Assembly (NCBI RefSeq): GCF_900102425.1 | Contig: NZ_FNBT01000007.1 | Coordinates: 184,988 to 248,987, forward strand | Reading direction: 5' to 3' | Origin: Blastococcus aurantiacus | GTDB lineage: Bacteria > Actinomycetota > Actinomycetes > Mycobacteriales > Geodermatophilaceae | DNA: 64,000 nucleotides | Part shown: piece by piece, positions 9,233 through 17,313 of the stretch | Position numbering within the stretch: position 1 is the stretch's first letter | Layout: every line of letters starts with the position of its first letter | Notes under the pieces: generated by a model | Database searches by the model: none | What the model was told of the DNA's origin: nothing | Seen by the model: the letters and a program-made list of their open reading frames with translations, nothing else | Translations under genes and position numbers: made by a program

Positions 9233-9335
9233 CACGCAGGTTCCGCCCGCGACGGCGCGGGTAGGCAGGCGGGGAGGACGCCTGGTCGGCAGTGGCCAGG
9301 ACCGCCCGTAGCCCGACCTGCACCGGAGGAGCCCC

Positions 9336-10193
9336 GTGTCATCGCCCCGCCCCGACAGCCAGCCCGCCCAGCAGCAGACCCCGCCGGGAACGCTCGGCGA
9401 GATGGACCCCAAGCCCGACCACGGCGAGGAGAGCTACCAGGGCTCCGGCCGGCTCACCGGCAAGAAGGCCGTGATCACCGGCGGCGACAGCGGCATCGGG
9501 CGGGCCGTCGCCATCGCCTTCGCCCGCGAGGGTGCCGACGTCCTCATCTCGTACCTGGACGAGCACGAGGACGCCCAGGACACCGCGAAGTACGTCGAGC
9601 AGGCCGGCCGGAAGTGCGTGCTCGTGCCGGGAGACCTCGCCGACCGCGCGCACGCGAAGACCGTCATCCCGAAGGCCGTCGAGGAGTTCGGGCGGGTCGA
9701 CATCCTGGTCAACAACGCCGCGTTCCAGATGTCGCACCCCACGATCGAGGAGATCTCCGACGAGGAGTGGGACCACACGGTCGCGCTGAACCTCTCGGCG
9801 ATGTTCACCCTCTGCAAGGACGCCATCCCGCACATGCAGCCGGGCGCGTCGATCATCAACTCCTCGTCGGTGAACTCCGACATGCCCAGCCCCGACCTGG
9901 CCGCCTACGCCATGACCAAGGCCGGCATCGCCAACTTCACCGCGAGCCTGGCGCAGATGTACGCCGAGAAGGGCATCCGCGCCAACAGCGTCGCGCCCGG
10001 TCCGGTGTGGACGCCGCTGATCCCCGCCACCATGCCCGAGGAGAAGGTGGAGAGCTTCGGGCAGCAGGCACCGCTGGGCCGCGCCGGCCAGCCGGCCGAG
10101 CTGGCGCCGGTCTACGTGCTGCTCGCCAGTGACGAGGCCTCCTACGTGTCGGGGGCGCGCGTCGCGGTCACCGGCGGCAAGCCGATCCTGTAG
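9336..10193 (+). CDS. SDR family oxidoreductase (glucose-1-dehydrogenase-like)
   Basis: NAD(P)-dependent short-chain dehydrogenase of 285 residues. After an N-terminal extension of about 45 residues rich in Gln and Pro comes the cofactor motif TGGDSGIGRAVA, then NNAA, the catalytic Ser in INSSSVNS and the YAMTK pair (YxxxK). The extension and the overall sequence resemble the YhdF/YghA group, often linked to general stress. The GTG start at 9336 follows GGAGGAGCCCC, a strong ribosome-binding site. Six bases after its stop begins the yidD-like gene, so they may share a transcript, although no functional link is evident. The substrate is unknown. Confidence 0.85.
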   Translation: MSSPRPDSQPAQQQTPPGTLGEMDPKPDHGEESYQGSGRLTGKKAVITGGDSGIGRAVAIAFAREGADVLISYLDEHEDAQDTAKYVEQAGRKCVLVPGDLADRAHAKTVIPKAVEEFGRVDILVNNAAFQMSHPTIEEISDEEWDHTVALNLSAMFTLCKDAIPHMQPGASIINSSSVNSDMPSPDLAAYAMTKAGIANFTASLAQMYAEKGIRANSVAPGPVWTPLIPATMPEEKVESFGQQAPLGRAGQPAELAPVYVLLASDEASYVSGARVAVTGGKPIL

Positions 10194-10199
10194 CCCGGC

Positions 10200-10697
10200 G
10201 TGGTCTTCATCTGGAGCAGTGGCTGGGGTCCGCGTCGCCGCCGTCCCCGCCGCGGGTACGGCGGCCCCGGCTACGGCCGTGGCTACGGACCGCCGCCGGG
10301 TTACGGCTACGGGTCGGGATACGGCCGCGGACGGCGCAACGACACGTGCCTGCGCGACCTGCTCTTCCTCAACACCGGCTGCTGCCTGGCCAACGCGATC
10401 GGGTGCGGTGGGGATGCGTTCCTGCTGGCACCGTCGACCGCGCGGGAGGTCGCCCGGGCCGGCACGGGGGAGCGGGGCAGCCGACTGGCCGAGCGCCTGG
10501 TGGCCGCCGTCGGCGTCTACCAGCGGGAGATCAGTCCGAAGCGGCCGCCGAGTTGCGTCCACGAGCCGACCTGCTCGGCCTACGCCGTCGAGGCGCTGGA
10601 GCGGCACGGCGCCCGACGGGGGAGCTGGCTCACCGTGCGCCGGCTCGTCCGGTGCCGGCCGGGCGCGCGCGGAGGCGCGGACCCCGTCCCCGCCTGA
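10200..10697 (+). CDS. yidD: YidD-like membrane insertion efficiency factor with Gly/Tyr/Arg-rich N-terminus
   Basis: YidD proteins help the YidC/Sec insertase place proteins in the membrane. They are normally 70-90 residues and encoded between rnpA and yidC. Here the C-terminal part (about 100-165) is YidD: YQREISP, PSCVHEPTCSAYAVEALERHG, then RRLVRCRPG and DPVP. In front of it lies an unusual N-terminus with GYG/GRG repeats at about residues 18-48, followed by a cysteine-containing segment (CLRDLLFLNTGCCLANAIGCGG). The gene starts with GTG six bases after the SDR stop. Whether this is the only YidD of the cell or an extra paralogue cannot be seen. Confidence 0.75.
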   Translation: MVFIWSSGWGPRRRRPRRGYGGPGYGRGYGPPPGYGYGSGYGRGRRNDTCLRDLLFLNTGCCLANAIGCGGDAFLLAPSTAREVARAGTGERGSRLAERLVAAVGVYQREISPKRPPSCVHEPTCSAYAVEALERHGARRGSWLTVRRLVRCRPGARGGADPVPA

Positions 10698-10718
10698 GTC
10701 GTCGGTCAGACTGGGCGC

Positions 10719-11159
10719 ATGCCTGCCGTTGACGACGCCTCCGGTGACCTGCCGGTCACCGGCTCCGTCGCTGTCCCCGCGGCCGCGTTGAACTGGCGCT
10801 TCTCCCGCTCCTCGGGCCCGGGCGGACAGGGCGTCAACACCGCGGACTCCCGCGTCGAACTGTCGGTGGCTCCCGGCGAGCTGCCGGGTCTCACCGACTC
10901 GCAGCGGGCAAGGCTGGCGCAGCGGCTGGGCGACCGGCTCGTCGACGGCGTGCTGACCATCGCGGCCAGCGAGCACCGTCAGCAGCTCCGCAACCGGCAG
11001 GCCGCGCGCGAGCGGATGGCCGCCGTCCTCCGTGCCGCGCTCGCGCCGCCGCCTCCGGCCCGCCGCCGCACCAAGCCCACCCGCGGGTCGAAGGAGCGCC
11101 GGATCGAGGCGAAGAAGCAGCGCGGTCAACTCAAGAAGCAGCGCCGCACCTGGGACTGA
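10719..11159 (+). CDS. arfB: Alternative ribosome-rescue peptidyl-tRNA hydrolase ArfB
   Basis: ArfB (YaeJ/ICT1 type) releases peptides from ribosomes stalled at mRNA ends. The 146-residue protein has the release-factor catalytic motif SSGPGGQGVN at about 31-40 and the basic C-terminal tail (RRRTKPTRGSKERR, then EAKKQRGQLKKQRR) that enters the empty mRNA channel. The length is normal. The ATG at 10719 is preceded by CAGACT six nucleotides away, consistent with a leaderless transcript, so it may be independent of the yidD gene upstream. A strong hairpin follows at 11209. Confidence 0.92.
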   Translation: MPAVDDASGDLPVTGSVAVPAAALNWRFSRSSGPGGQGVNTADSRVELSVAPGELPGLTDSQRARLAQRLGDRLVDGVLTIAASEHRQQLRNRQAARERMAAVLRAALAPPPPARRRTKPTRGSKERRIEAKKQRGQLKKQRRTWD

Positions 11160-11208
11160 GCCCCCGGCCGCCGACCATCGCCGTCGATGCGACGTGGACA
11201 GCGGCCTC

Positions 11209-11239
11209 GGTGTCCCTGAGCGGCCCACTCAGGGACACC
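11209..11239 (+). terminator. Perfect 12-bp hairpin after arfB
   Basis: GGTGTCCCTGAG (11209-11220) and CTCAGGGACACC (11228-11239) are perfect reverse complements around a 7-nt loop. It lies 50 bp after the arfB stop and before the GrpB gene. There is no T-run, as is usual for actinobacterial terminators. Confidence 0.6.
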
Positions 11240-11320
11240 TATGCATCAACTTGCTCGTCGACGTCGTCCGGGGCGGTCCTCGTTCAGCGCGGCCGCGCGC
11301 CAGCTCCCTAAGCTCGAGTC

Positions 11321-11953
11321 GTGACGGGTCCGGCTGGCGGGGGTGGTGGCGATCCGGCTGGCGGTGCGCGCGGTCCGGTGCCGAGCGGCCCGGCGGTCCT
11401 GGTCCCGCACGACCCGCAGTGGGCGACGCTCGCGGTTGAGCGTCTGACCGAACTGCGTCGGGCACTGGCTCTGCTGGTGGACGTGGACGCATGCACCTTC
11501 GACCACATCGGTTCCACCGCGGTACCCGGCTTGGCCGCCAAGGCGTCGATCGACCTGCAGGTGCGCGCCCCGGTGTTACCTGAACCGGCGGCCCTGGACG
11601 CCGCGCTCGCGCCCCTGGGATGGGTTCCAGCCCCAGGCAGCCGGCCGGACTCTCCGGGCGTCTTCCGCGACATCCCGGCTCCGGGCGAGACCGAGCCGGA
11701 GTGGGTCTGGGCCAAGCGGCTGTTCATCTCCAGCAACCCGGCGCGGCCGGCAATACTGCACCTGCGTCTGTCGGCATCCCCTTTCGGCAGGCGCACCGTC
11801 GCCTTCCGCGACCGGCTTCGCGTCGAGCCGGACCTGCGCGTCGCGTACGAGGAGCTCAAGCGTCAGCTGGCTGCCGCGCACGCCGGTGATTCGGACTACG
11901 ACGACTACACCCGAGGCAAGAGCGCCTTCATCCGCGCTGCGACGGCGCGCTGA
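11321..11953 (+). CDS. GrpB family protein
   Basis: Member of the GrpB/UPF0157 group, small nucleotidyltransferase-fold proteins. The 210 residues start with a Gly/Pro-rich segment, then show the family signature HIGSTAVPGLAAKASIDLQV at about 64-83 and a conserved C-terminal DSDYDDYTRGKSAFI. The fold's active aspartates appear to be present (KASIDLQV), but no substrate is known. The GTG start at 11321 has TAAGCT (11309-11314) six bases before it, a leaderless-type promoter. It is a single gene; the DNA after it is empty for about 390 bp. Confidence 0.82.
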   Translation: MTGPAGGGGGDPAGGARGPVPSGPAVLVPHDPQWATLAVERLTELRRALALLVDVDACTFDHIGSTAVPGLAAKASIDLQVRAPVLPEPAALDAALAPLGWVPAPGSRPDSPGVFRDIPAPGETEPEWVWAKRLFISSNPARPAILHLRLSASPFGRRTVAFRDRLRVEPDLRVAYEELKRQLAAAHAGDSDYDDYTRGKSAFIRAATAR

Positions 11954-12345
11954 CCGATCGTCCCCGCTGGTTCGGACGGGTCCAGTGTGCGCCGAGCTCG
12001 GGGGTGCTGCTGCAGATGAGACTGATTGGCGGCGCTCGTCACTTGCGTGTCGTCGCCGCCGTCGTTGTGAGGTGAGGCCGGGGCGCTCGCCAGTTGGATG
12101 GCGGAATGCTCCGACGCGGTTGCGAGTGGGCTGCAGCGGCTCTCACACGCGGCAACGCCTGGTCGGCAACGGAGCACCGGTTTGGGTCACCTTCGTCGAC
12201 GGTGAGGTAAGCATCTCCGATGGCTGAGGGTCACCGACGGCTCGGCCGATCGCCGGCGTCTTCCAGGGGAGTGGTGAAGGGCATCCGGCTGTACCGCGAC
12301 AACGCGCACAGCCGGAGTGCGGAGACGTTCCCAGGGAACGCCGTC
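11954..12345. other. Intergenic region, no gene recognised
   Basis: About 390 bp between a rightward GrpB gene and the end of a leftward operon. Short open frames occur on both strands, but they lack family features, ribosome-binding sites and normal codon use, and base composition is slightly less G+C rich. The only structure seen is the palindrome CGTTCCC-A-GGGAACG (12326-12340), just after the DUF1905 stop, which may help end the leftward transcript. Confidence 0.5.
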
Positions 12346-12627
12346 CTAGGACAGCCGCTGTTGCAGGTGCACCGTGACCTGCTCGCCGGCGTCCTTCTTG
12401 CCGATGGCCGCGCAGATGGCCGCCCGCAGCGGCAGCCAGTGCGGGCCGGTGCCCGAGGGCATCAGCGTGGCGGTGAACTCGTGACCGTCGGCGGTGCCGG
12501 TCACCTTGACCGCCCGCCGGGTGCCCAGCAGCTCGGCGGAGCTGGGCACGACGAGGTAGGTGGGGAACGCGCCGTCCTTCTCGATCGGCGCGGTGAACGA
12601 GTGGTCCAGGGCCGTGGGGGTGCTCAT
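12346..12627 (-). CDS. DUF1905 domain protein
   Basis: The 93-residue protein has the DUF1905 pattern: an N-terminal F-x-A-x-I segment ([13 protein letters not shown]), [44 protein letters not shown] and the closing [10 protein letters not shown]. This is a small beta-barrel family of unknown function. Its start overlaps the stop of the sigma factor gene by 4 bp, making it the last gene of the leftward YCII-sigma-DUF1905 operon. DUF1905 proteins occur elsewhere in stress-related settings, so a role in the response governed by the sigma factor is plausible but unproven. Confidence 0.82.
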   Translation of the reverse strand: MSTPTALDHSFTAPIEKDGAFPTYLVVPSSAELLGTRRAVKVTGTADGHEFTATLMPSGTGPHWLPLRAAICAAIGKKDAGEQVTVHLQQRLS

Positions 12628-13868
12628 GCCTCCAACGACTGCGGATCCGCCGTCAACTCATCGCGGCGCCGCCGGAGAAAGGCCCGCTCGCGCTCGTTGC
12701 CCGTGAGGGCGAGGGCCGCGTCGTAGGCGTCGACCGCCTCTTCCCTGCGCCCCAGCCGGCGCAGCAGGTCGGCCCGGACCGCTGGGAGCAGGTGGTGGCG
12801 CGGTAGGTCCAGGCGCTCGACGAACTCCAGGCCCGCCGCCGGCCCGGCCACCTCGGCGACGGCGACGGCGCGGTTCAGCGCGACGACCGGACTCGGTGCC
12901 AGCGCCATGAGCTGGTCGTACAGCGCGAGCACCTGGCCCCAGTCGGTCGCCGCGGCGGTGGCCGCGTCGCTGTGCACCGCAGCGATCGCCGCCTGCAGCT
13001 GGTAGGGCCCCGGGCGGTTGCGGCGCAGGCATCGGCGGACGAGCTCCTGTCCCTCGGTGATCAGCTCGGTGTCCCAGCGCGTCCGGTCCTGGTCCGCGAG
13101 CAGCACGAGGTCGCCGCCGGCCGAGGTCCGTGCCGGGCGGCGGGACTCGGTGAGCAGCATCAGCGCCAGCAGCCCGGCCACCTCCGGCTCGTCGGGCATG
13201 AGCTCGGCCAGCAGGCGCCCCAGCCGGACGGCCTCCGCGCAGAGCTCCCCGCGCACCAGCTCCTCGCCGGCCGAGGCTGCGTACCCCTCGGTGAAGACCA
13301 GGTAGACGACGGACAGCACCGCCGGGAGCCGGTCGGGGAGCTCGGCCTCCGTCGGCACCCGGTAGGGGATGCGGGCGTCGCGGATCTTCGCCTTGGCACG
13401 CACCAGCCGCTGGGCCATCGTCGGCTCGGGCACCAGGAACGCGGCGGCGATCTCCGCCGTCGTCAGGCCGCCGAGCAGTCGCAGGGTCAGGGCCACCTGC
13501 GCAGGCACCGACAGGGCGGGGTGGCAGCAGGTGAAGACCATGCGCAGCCGGTCGTCGACCACGGGGCCCTCCTCCTGCGGTGGGGACGTGACGTCGTGGA
13601 GCAGCGCGGCCTGGACGTGCCGCTCGGTCCGGGTGCCCTCCCGCCGGAGCCGGTCGATGGCCCGGTTCCTCGCCGTGGTGATGATCCAGCCGGGTGGGCT
13701 GGGCGGGACGCCGTCGGCCGGCCACCGGGCCAGCGCGGTCACGAAGGCGTCCTGCACCGCCTCCTCGGCGGCGTCGATGTCGCCGAGGAGGCGGGTGAGG
13801 ACGGCGACGGCGCGCCGGGAGTGCTCGCGGAACGTCCGCTCGACGAGCGCGGTGGCCGGGGCGTCCAC
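12624..13868 (-). CDS. ECF42-type RNA polymerase sigma factor with C-terminal DUF6596/TPR-like extension
   Basis: Extracytoplasmic-function sigma factor of 414 residues, about twice the size of a simple ECF factor. The N-terminus holds sigma region 2 ([28 protein letters not shown]), then region 4 with a helix-turn-helix ([20 protein letters not shown]). The C-terminal half (about 190-400) is the helical DUF6596/TPR-like domain typical of the ECF42 group, which replaces an anti-sigma factor. The start is GTG at 13868, three bases after the stop of the YCII/DGPF gene, the partner always found with this group. No anti-sigma gene is present. The target promoters are not visible here. Confidence 0.9.
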   Translation of the reverse strand: MDAPATALVERTFREHSRRAVAVLTRLLGDIDAAEEAVQDAFVTALARWPADGVPPSPPGWIITTARNRAIDRLRREGTRTERHVQAALLHDVTSPPQEEGPVVDDRLRMVFTCCHPALSVPAQVALTLRLLGGLTTAEIAAAFLVPEPTMAQRLVRAKAKIRDARIPYRVPTEAELPDRLPAVLSVVYLVFTEGYAASAGEELVRGELCAEAVRLGRLLAELMPDEPEVAGLLALMLLTESRRPARTSAGGDLVLLADQDRTRWDTELITEGQELVRRCLRRNRPGPYQLQAAIAAVHSDAATAAATDWGQVLALYDQLMALAPSPVVALNRAVAVAEVAGPAAGLEFVERLDLPRHHLLPAVRADLLRRLGRREEAVDAYDAALALTGNERERAFLRRRRDELTADPQSLEA

Positions 13869-13871
13869 GGC

Positions 13872-14210
13872 TCAGAAGGTCGTGGCCACGGGCCGGAGCT
13901 CCACGGGCAGCCCGAGCACGCCGGTCAGCTTGCGCGTCCAAGCGAGCGCCTCGTCGAGGTCGGCGGCCTCGATCACGTCGAAGCCACCGATGAACTCCGC
14001 GGCCTCCGCGTAGGGACCGTCGGTGACCAACCCGTCCGGCCGGACCACGGTCGACGCCTCGGGCTGGTGCAGGCCGGCGGCGAAGACCCAGACCCCGGCC
14101 GCGCGCATCTCCTCGTTCAGCGTGGCGACGTCGCGCATGACGGGCTCGAGCACCTCCGGTGGGGGCACCTGACCGGCCGGCTGGATGATGTTGAGCAGGT
14201 ACTGCGGCAT
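13872..14210 (-). CDS. YCII/DGPF-domain protein
   Basis: Small YciI-like protein of 112 residues with the characteristic segment VTDGPYAEAAEFIGGFDVIEA (about 62-82), the DGPF signature. Such proteins have a ferredoxin-like fold and are the regular genomic neighbours of ECF42 sigma factors, where they are thought to be target or partner of the system. An exact GAGGAGGATCC ribosome-binding site precedes the ATG. It is the first gene of the operon that continues with the sigma factor and DUF1905. No enzymatic activity can be assigned. Confidence 0.88.
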   Translation of the reverse strand: MPQYLLNIIQPAGQVPPPEVLEPVMRDVATLNEEMRAAGVWVFAAGLHQPEASTVVRPDGLVTDGPYAEAAEFIGGFDVIEAADLDEALAWTRKLTGVLGLPVELRPVATTF

Positions 14211-14300
14211 CGGATCCTCCTCGGCGCGGCCGGTCCTTCCAGCCGCTCACCCCCTGTACGAACCGATCCTGCCGGGATCGACACCCCGGGCGGAGAGATC

Positions 14301-15707
14301 TCAGCCGCGGAAGAGGACCTCGCCCAGGATGCGGGCGCCGGCGGGGAAGCGGCCGGGGTCCGGGCCCGCGAAGCTCAGTCGGAGGAACGGCGCCGTCGGC
14401 TCGGCCGGGAACCACTCCGTGCCCGGCGCGACGACGACGCCGGCGGCCTCGCACTCACCGACCACCCGGGCGAGGTCGGTGTCGTCGGGCAGCCGCGCCC
14501 AGAGGTGCAGGCCCCCGGCCGGCACCTGCTCGACGTGGACCTGCGGTGCGTGCTCGGTGAGGCTGCCCACCAGCAGGTCGCGGCGGGCGCGCAGCTGCTG
14601 GCGGAGCCCGCGGAGGTGGCGGGCCCACGCCGGCTGGGTGACGACGTCGAGCGCCGCGGCCTGGAGGAGCCCGCTGACGTACATCGACTCCGCGGCCCGG
14701 TCGGCGAGGAGCCGGTCGCGCGCCGCCCCCCGCGCGACGATCCCTGCGACGCGGAGGGCGGGGGAGACGCTCTTGGTGAGCGAGCGCAGGTAGAGCACGT
14801 GGCCCGAGTCGTCCGAAGCGGCCACGGGCGAGGGCGTGGTGGTGATGCCGAAGTCGTGGGCCCAGTCGTCCTCCAGCAGGAAGGCGCCGTGCTCGCGCAC
14901 CACCTCGAGCACCCGCCGCGCGTGGTCGGGCGACCACTGCGCCCCGGTCGGGTTGGCGTAGCTGGGCTGCGCGTAGAACAGCCGCGCGCCCGACTCGGCG
15001 AAGGCGCGGGACAGCTCCTCGGGGTCGGGACCGTGGCCGCCGCTGGGCACCGGCACGATCCGCACGCCGGCACGGGTGGCCGCCTGGATCGCACCCCAGT
15101 AGGTCGGCGACTCCATGAGCACCGGCTGCCCGCGGCCGATGAGCGCCCGGAACACCGCGCTCAGACCACTCTGGCTGCCCGGCAGCACGACGACGTCCCG
15201 GGGCGTCGGTGGGGCGACGTCTGCCGGGGTGGCGGCGCGCAGTTCGCCGGCGAACCACGCCTGCAGCTCCGGCAGACCGGCCGCCGGCGGCCTTGACAGC
15301 GCGGCGTCGCTGCGCGCCACGCGGGCGAGCGCGGAGCGGACCAGTCGCTCGGGCAGCAGTTCGCGGTCCGGGAAGCCGGAGTGGAAGGCGATGACGTCGT
15401 TCGGGGCGGTGCGCAGCGCGGCGGGAAGGGCAGAAGGCGGTGCGGTGGTGGCGCTCATCGCCGCCGTCTGCCAGCCGTAGTCCGCCGCCCGTGCGGCCCG
15501 GACCGCCCGGACGAATGTCCCGACCCCCGGACGGGCCTCGACGAGCCCCTGGGCGGTCAGGGTGCGCAGCGCCTTCTGCACGGTGACCGGGCCGGCCTGG
15601 TGACGCGCCGCCAGCTCGCGGGTCGACGGCAGCCGAGCGCCCGGCGGGGCCGTGGCGATCCACTCCCGGAGCTCGCGGGCGATCCGGCTACCGCTATCGT
15701 CGAGCAT
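14301..15707 (-). CDS. MocR/PdxR-type transcriptional regulator (GntR winged helix + aminotransferase domain)
   Basis: Regulator of 468 residues. Residues 1-75 form a GntR winged helix (RLPSTRELAARHQAGPVTVQKALRTL, then EARPGVGTFV). The rest is a fold-type I aminotransferase domain with the PLP lysine in YLRSLTKSVSPALRVAG and the aspartate/tyrosine region YAQPSYANPTG. Such proteins use PLP or an amino compound as the signal, often to control vitamin B6 or a neighbouring transporter. Its start codon shares CATG with that of the divergent EamA permease, which is therefore the likely target. The ORF runs further upstream, but the ATG at 15707 begins the domain correctly. Confidence 0.88.
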   Translation of the reverse strand: MLDDSGSRIARELREWIATAPPGARLPSTRELAARHQAGPVTVQKALRTLTAQGLVEARPGVGTFVRAVRAARAADYGWQTAAMSATTAPPSALPAALRTAPNDVIAFHSGFPDRELLPERLVRSALARVARSDAALSRPPAAGLPELQAWFAGELRAATPADVAPPTPRDVVVLPGSQSGLSAVFRALIGRGQPVLMESPTYWGAIQAATRAGVRIVPVPSGGHGPDPEELSRAFAESGARLFYAQPSYANPTGAQWSPDHARRVLEVVREHGAFLLEDDWAHDFGITTTPSPVAASDDSGHVLYLRSLTKSVSPALRVAGIVARGAARDRLLADRAAESMYVSGLLQAAALDVVTQPAWARHLRGLRQQLRARRDLLVGSLTEHAPQVHVEQVPAGGLHLWARLPDDTDLARVVGECEAAGVVVAPGTEWFPAEPTAPFLRLSFAGPDPGRFPAGARILGEVLFRG

Positions 15708-15753
15708 GACGGCACACGATAGCGCTACCGCCCCCCTGCTTCGTCCGCTACCG
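15688..15753. promoter_or_regulatory. Overlapping divergent promoters and operator of the MocR/EamA pair
   Basis: Two TATCGT boxes face away from each other: 15695-15700 on the plus strand, 5 nt before the EamA ATG, and 15716-15721 on the minus strand, 8 nt before the MocR ATG. They lie in a 9-bp inverted repeat, CGCTATCGT (15692-15700) and ACGATAGCG (15716-15724). CTACCG occurs three times (15688-15693, 15725-15730, 15748-15753), as expected for direct-repeat MocR sites. Confidence 0.5.
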
Positions 15754-16641
15754 GTACCGGCAGCCGGGCTCGCCTGGGGACTGCTCGGGGTGCTGGCCTT
15801 CTCCTTCACCGTGCCCTTCACCCGCGTCGCCGTGGCCGGGCTCGATCCGCTCTTCATCGGCGCGGGCCGCGCGGTGGTCGCTGCAGGCCTGGCCGCGACG
15901 GCGTTGGTGCTCACCCGACAGCGACCTCCGCGCGGAGCCCAGTGGTGGCGCGTCGCCGTGGTCGCCGGCGGTGTGGTCACGGGCTTCCCGCTGCTGACGT
16001 CGTTCGCCCTCGAGAGCACGCCGGCCAGCCACGGGGCCGTCGTCATCGCCCTGTTGCCGGCTGTGACCGCGGTGGTCGCCGTGCTGCGGGCCGGCGAGCG
16101 ACCGCCGACCGCGTTCTGGCTCGCGACCGGCGCGGGCGCGCTGGTCGCTGTCGGCTTCGCCGCTGCTGCGTCCGGCGGTCTCGGCGGCCTGCACCTCGCG
16201 GACCTGCTGCTCTTCGGCGCCGTCCTGGCCGCCGCTGCGGGCTACGCCGAGGGCGGGCTGCTGGCGCGCGAGCTCGGCGCCTGGCAGACCATCTCCTGGG
16301 CCCTGGTCCTCGGCGCACCGGTGACCGGCGCCCTCACCCTGGTGTCCGTCGCCGGGAGTCCGCCCGCGGGCACCCCGGGGCAGTGGGCGGCGTTCGGCTA
16401 CCTCGCGGCGGTGAGCATGTTCCTGGGCTTCTTCGCCTGGTACCGCGGCCTGGCGATCGGCCCGATGGCGAGGGTGAGCCAGATGCAGCTCGTGCAGCCC
16501 GTGCTGAGCCTCGTCTGGGCCGGCCTGCTGCTCGGCGAGGAGCTCACCGCCGGCACGCTGGTCGGCGGCCTGGCCGTCGTCCTGTGCGCCGGCCTCGCCG
16601 TCCGCGTCCGCCAGGCTCCGACCGCGACGCCGAGCCGGTGA
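15706..16641 (+). CDS. EamA/DMT-family permease
   Basis: Membrane permease of the drug/metabolite transporter superfamily, 311 residues with about ten hydrophobic segments in two EamA repeats (roughly 20-145 and 165-300). These proteins export or import amino acids and other small metabolites. The conserved end of the second repeat, around VQPVLSLVWAGLLLGEEL, is present. The ATG at 15706 overlaps the start of the divergent MocR gene, so the product is probably the regulated target of that PLP-dependent sensor. Pyridoxal or an amino acid is a possible substrate; this is inference from the neighbour only. Confidence 0.85.
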   Translation: MTAHDSATAPLLRPLPVPAAGLAWGLLGVLAFSFTVPFTRVAVAGLDPLFIGAGRAVVAAGLAATALVLTRQRPPRGAQWWRVAVVAGGVVTGFPLLTSFALESTPASHGAVVIALLPAVTAVVAVLRAGERPPTAFWLATGAGALVAVGFAAAASGGLGGLHLADLLLFGAVLAAAAGYAEGGLLARELGAWQTISWALVLGAPVTGALTLVSVAGSPPAGTPGQWAAFGYLAAVSMFLGFFAWYRGLAIGPMARVSQMQLVQPVLSLVWAGLLLGEELTAGTLVGGLAVVLCAGLAVRVRQAPTATPSR

Positions 16642-16672
16642 GCGCGGCGGCTCCCTCAGTCCCTGGCGGAAC

Positions 16673-16725
16673 GATGTGCGCAGAAGGCCGGATCTCGGCC
16701 CGGGAACCGGCCTTCAGCGCACATC
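16673..16725. terminator. Long inverted repeat between convergent genes
   Basis: The 19-bp arms 16673-16691 and 16707-16725 are complementary with one mismatch, around a 15-nt G+C-rich spacer. It lies 32 bp after the EamA stop and spans the stop codon (16714-16716) of the opposing gene. It probably ends the rightward transcript and may also act on the leftward one. Confidence 0.55.
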
Positions 16726-17289
16726 CTTCGGCTTCGGCACCCGCCCCATCAGGTAGAACTCCTCGTTCGGCATGGTGCCGGTGAGGTGCACGAGCCGGTT
16801 CGACATCGCGAAGAACGCACTGATGGCGCCGACGTCCCAGATGTCGTCCTCGGACAGGCCGTGCGCACGCAGAGACTCGAGGACGACCGGTGTCACGGTC
16901 CACGGCTCCCGCGTGAACCGGACGGCCACCTCGAGGACGGCGCGCTGCCGGTCGTCGATCTCGGCCTTGCGCCAGTCGGTGGCGACCTGGTCGGCGAGCC
17001 GCGGATTGCGTGCCCGGATGCGGAGGATCGCCCCGTGGGCGACCACGCAGTAGAGACAGCGGTTCTCGGCGCTGGTGGCGACGACGACCAGCTCCCGGTC
17101 GGCCGTGCTCAGCCCCGGGGTGTCCTTGTCCATGAGCGCGTCGTGGTACGCGAAGAAGGCCCGCCACTCCGCGGGACGGCGCGCGAGGCTCAGGAAGATG
17201 TTCGGCACGAAGCCGGACTTCTCCTCCACCTGCTCGAGCCGCGCTCGCAGGTCGTCGGGCAACGAGTCTCGCGCGGGGACCTCGAACAT
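16714..17289 (-). CDS. Carboxymuconolactone decarboxylase / peroxidase-related enzyme
   Basis: AhpD-like protein of 191 residues. The core motif is ENRCLYCVVAHG (about 79-90), with the CxxC pair and following histidine that in AhpD act as a proton relay and redox pair. The flanking helices, around FVPNIFLSLARRPAEWRAFFAYHDALM and EVAVRFTREPW, match the peroxidase-related subgroup. It would act in the cytoplasm against peroxides or on an uncharacterised substrate. It stands alone. The 3' end is covered by a long inverted repeat. Confidence 0.85.
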   Translation of the reverse strand: MFEVPARDSLPDDLRARLEQVEEKSGFVPNIFLSLARRPAEWRAFFAYHDALMDKDTPGLSTADRELVVVATSAENRCLYCVVAHGAILRIRARNPRLADQVATDWRKAEIDDRQRAVLEVAVRFTREPWTVTPVVLESLRAHGLSEDDIWDVGAISAFFAMSNRLVHLTGTMPNEEFYLMGRVPKPKDVR

Positions 17290-17313
17290 GCCGCGACCCT
17301 AGGGCGTCCGAGG

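Noticed and set aside
11886..12227. Overlapping small ORFs in the intergenic region after the GrpB gene
   Set aside because: No family features or ribosome-binding site, and codon use does not show the normal third-position bias.
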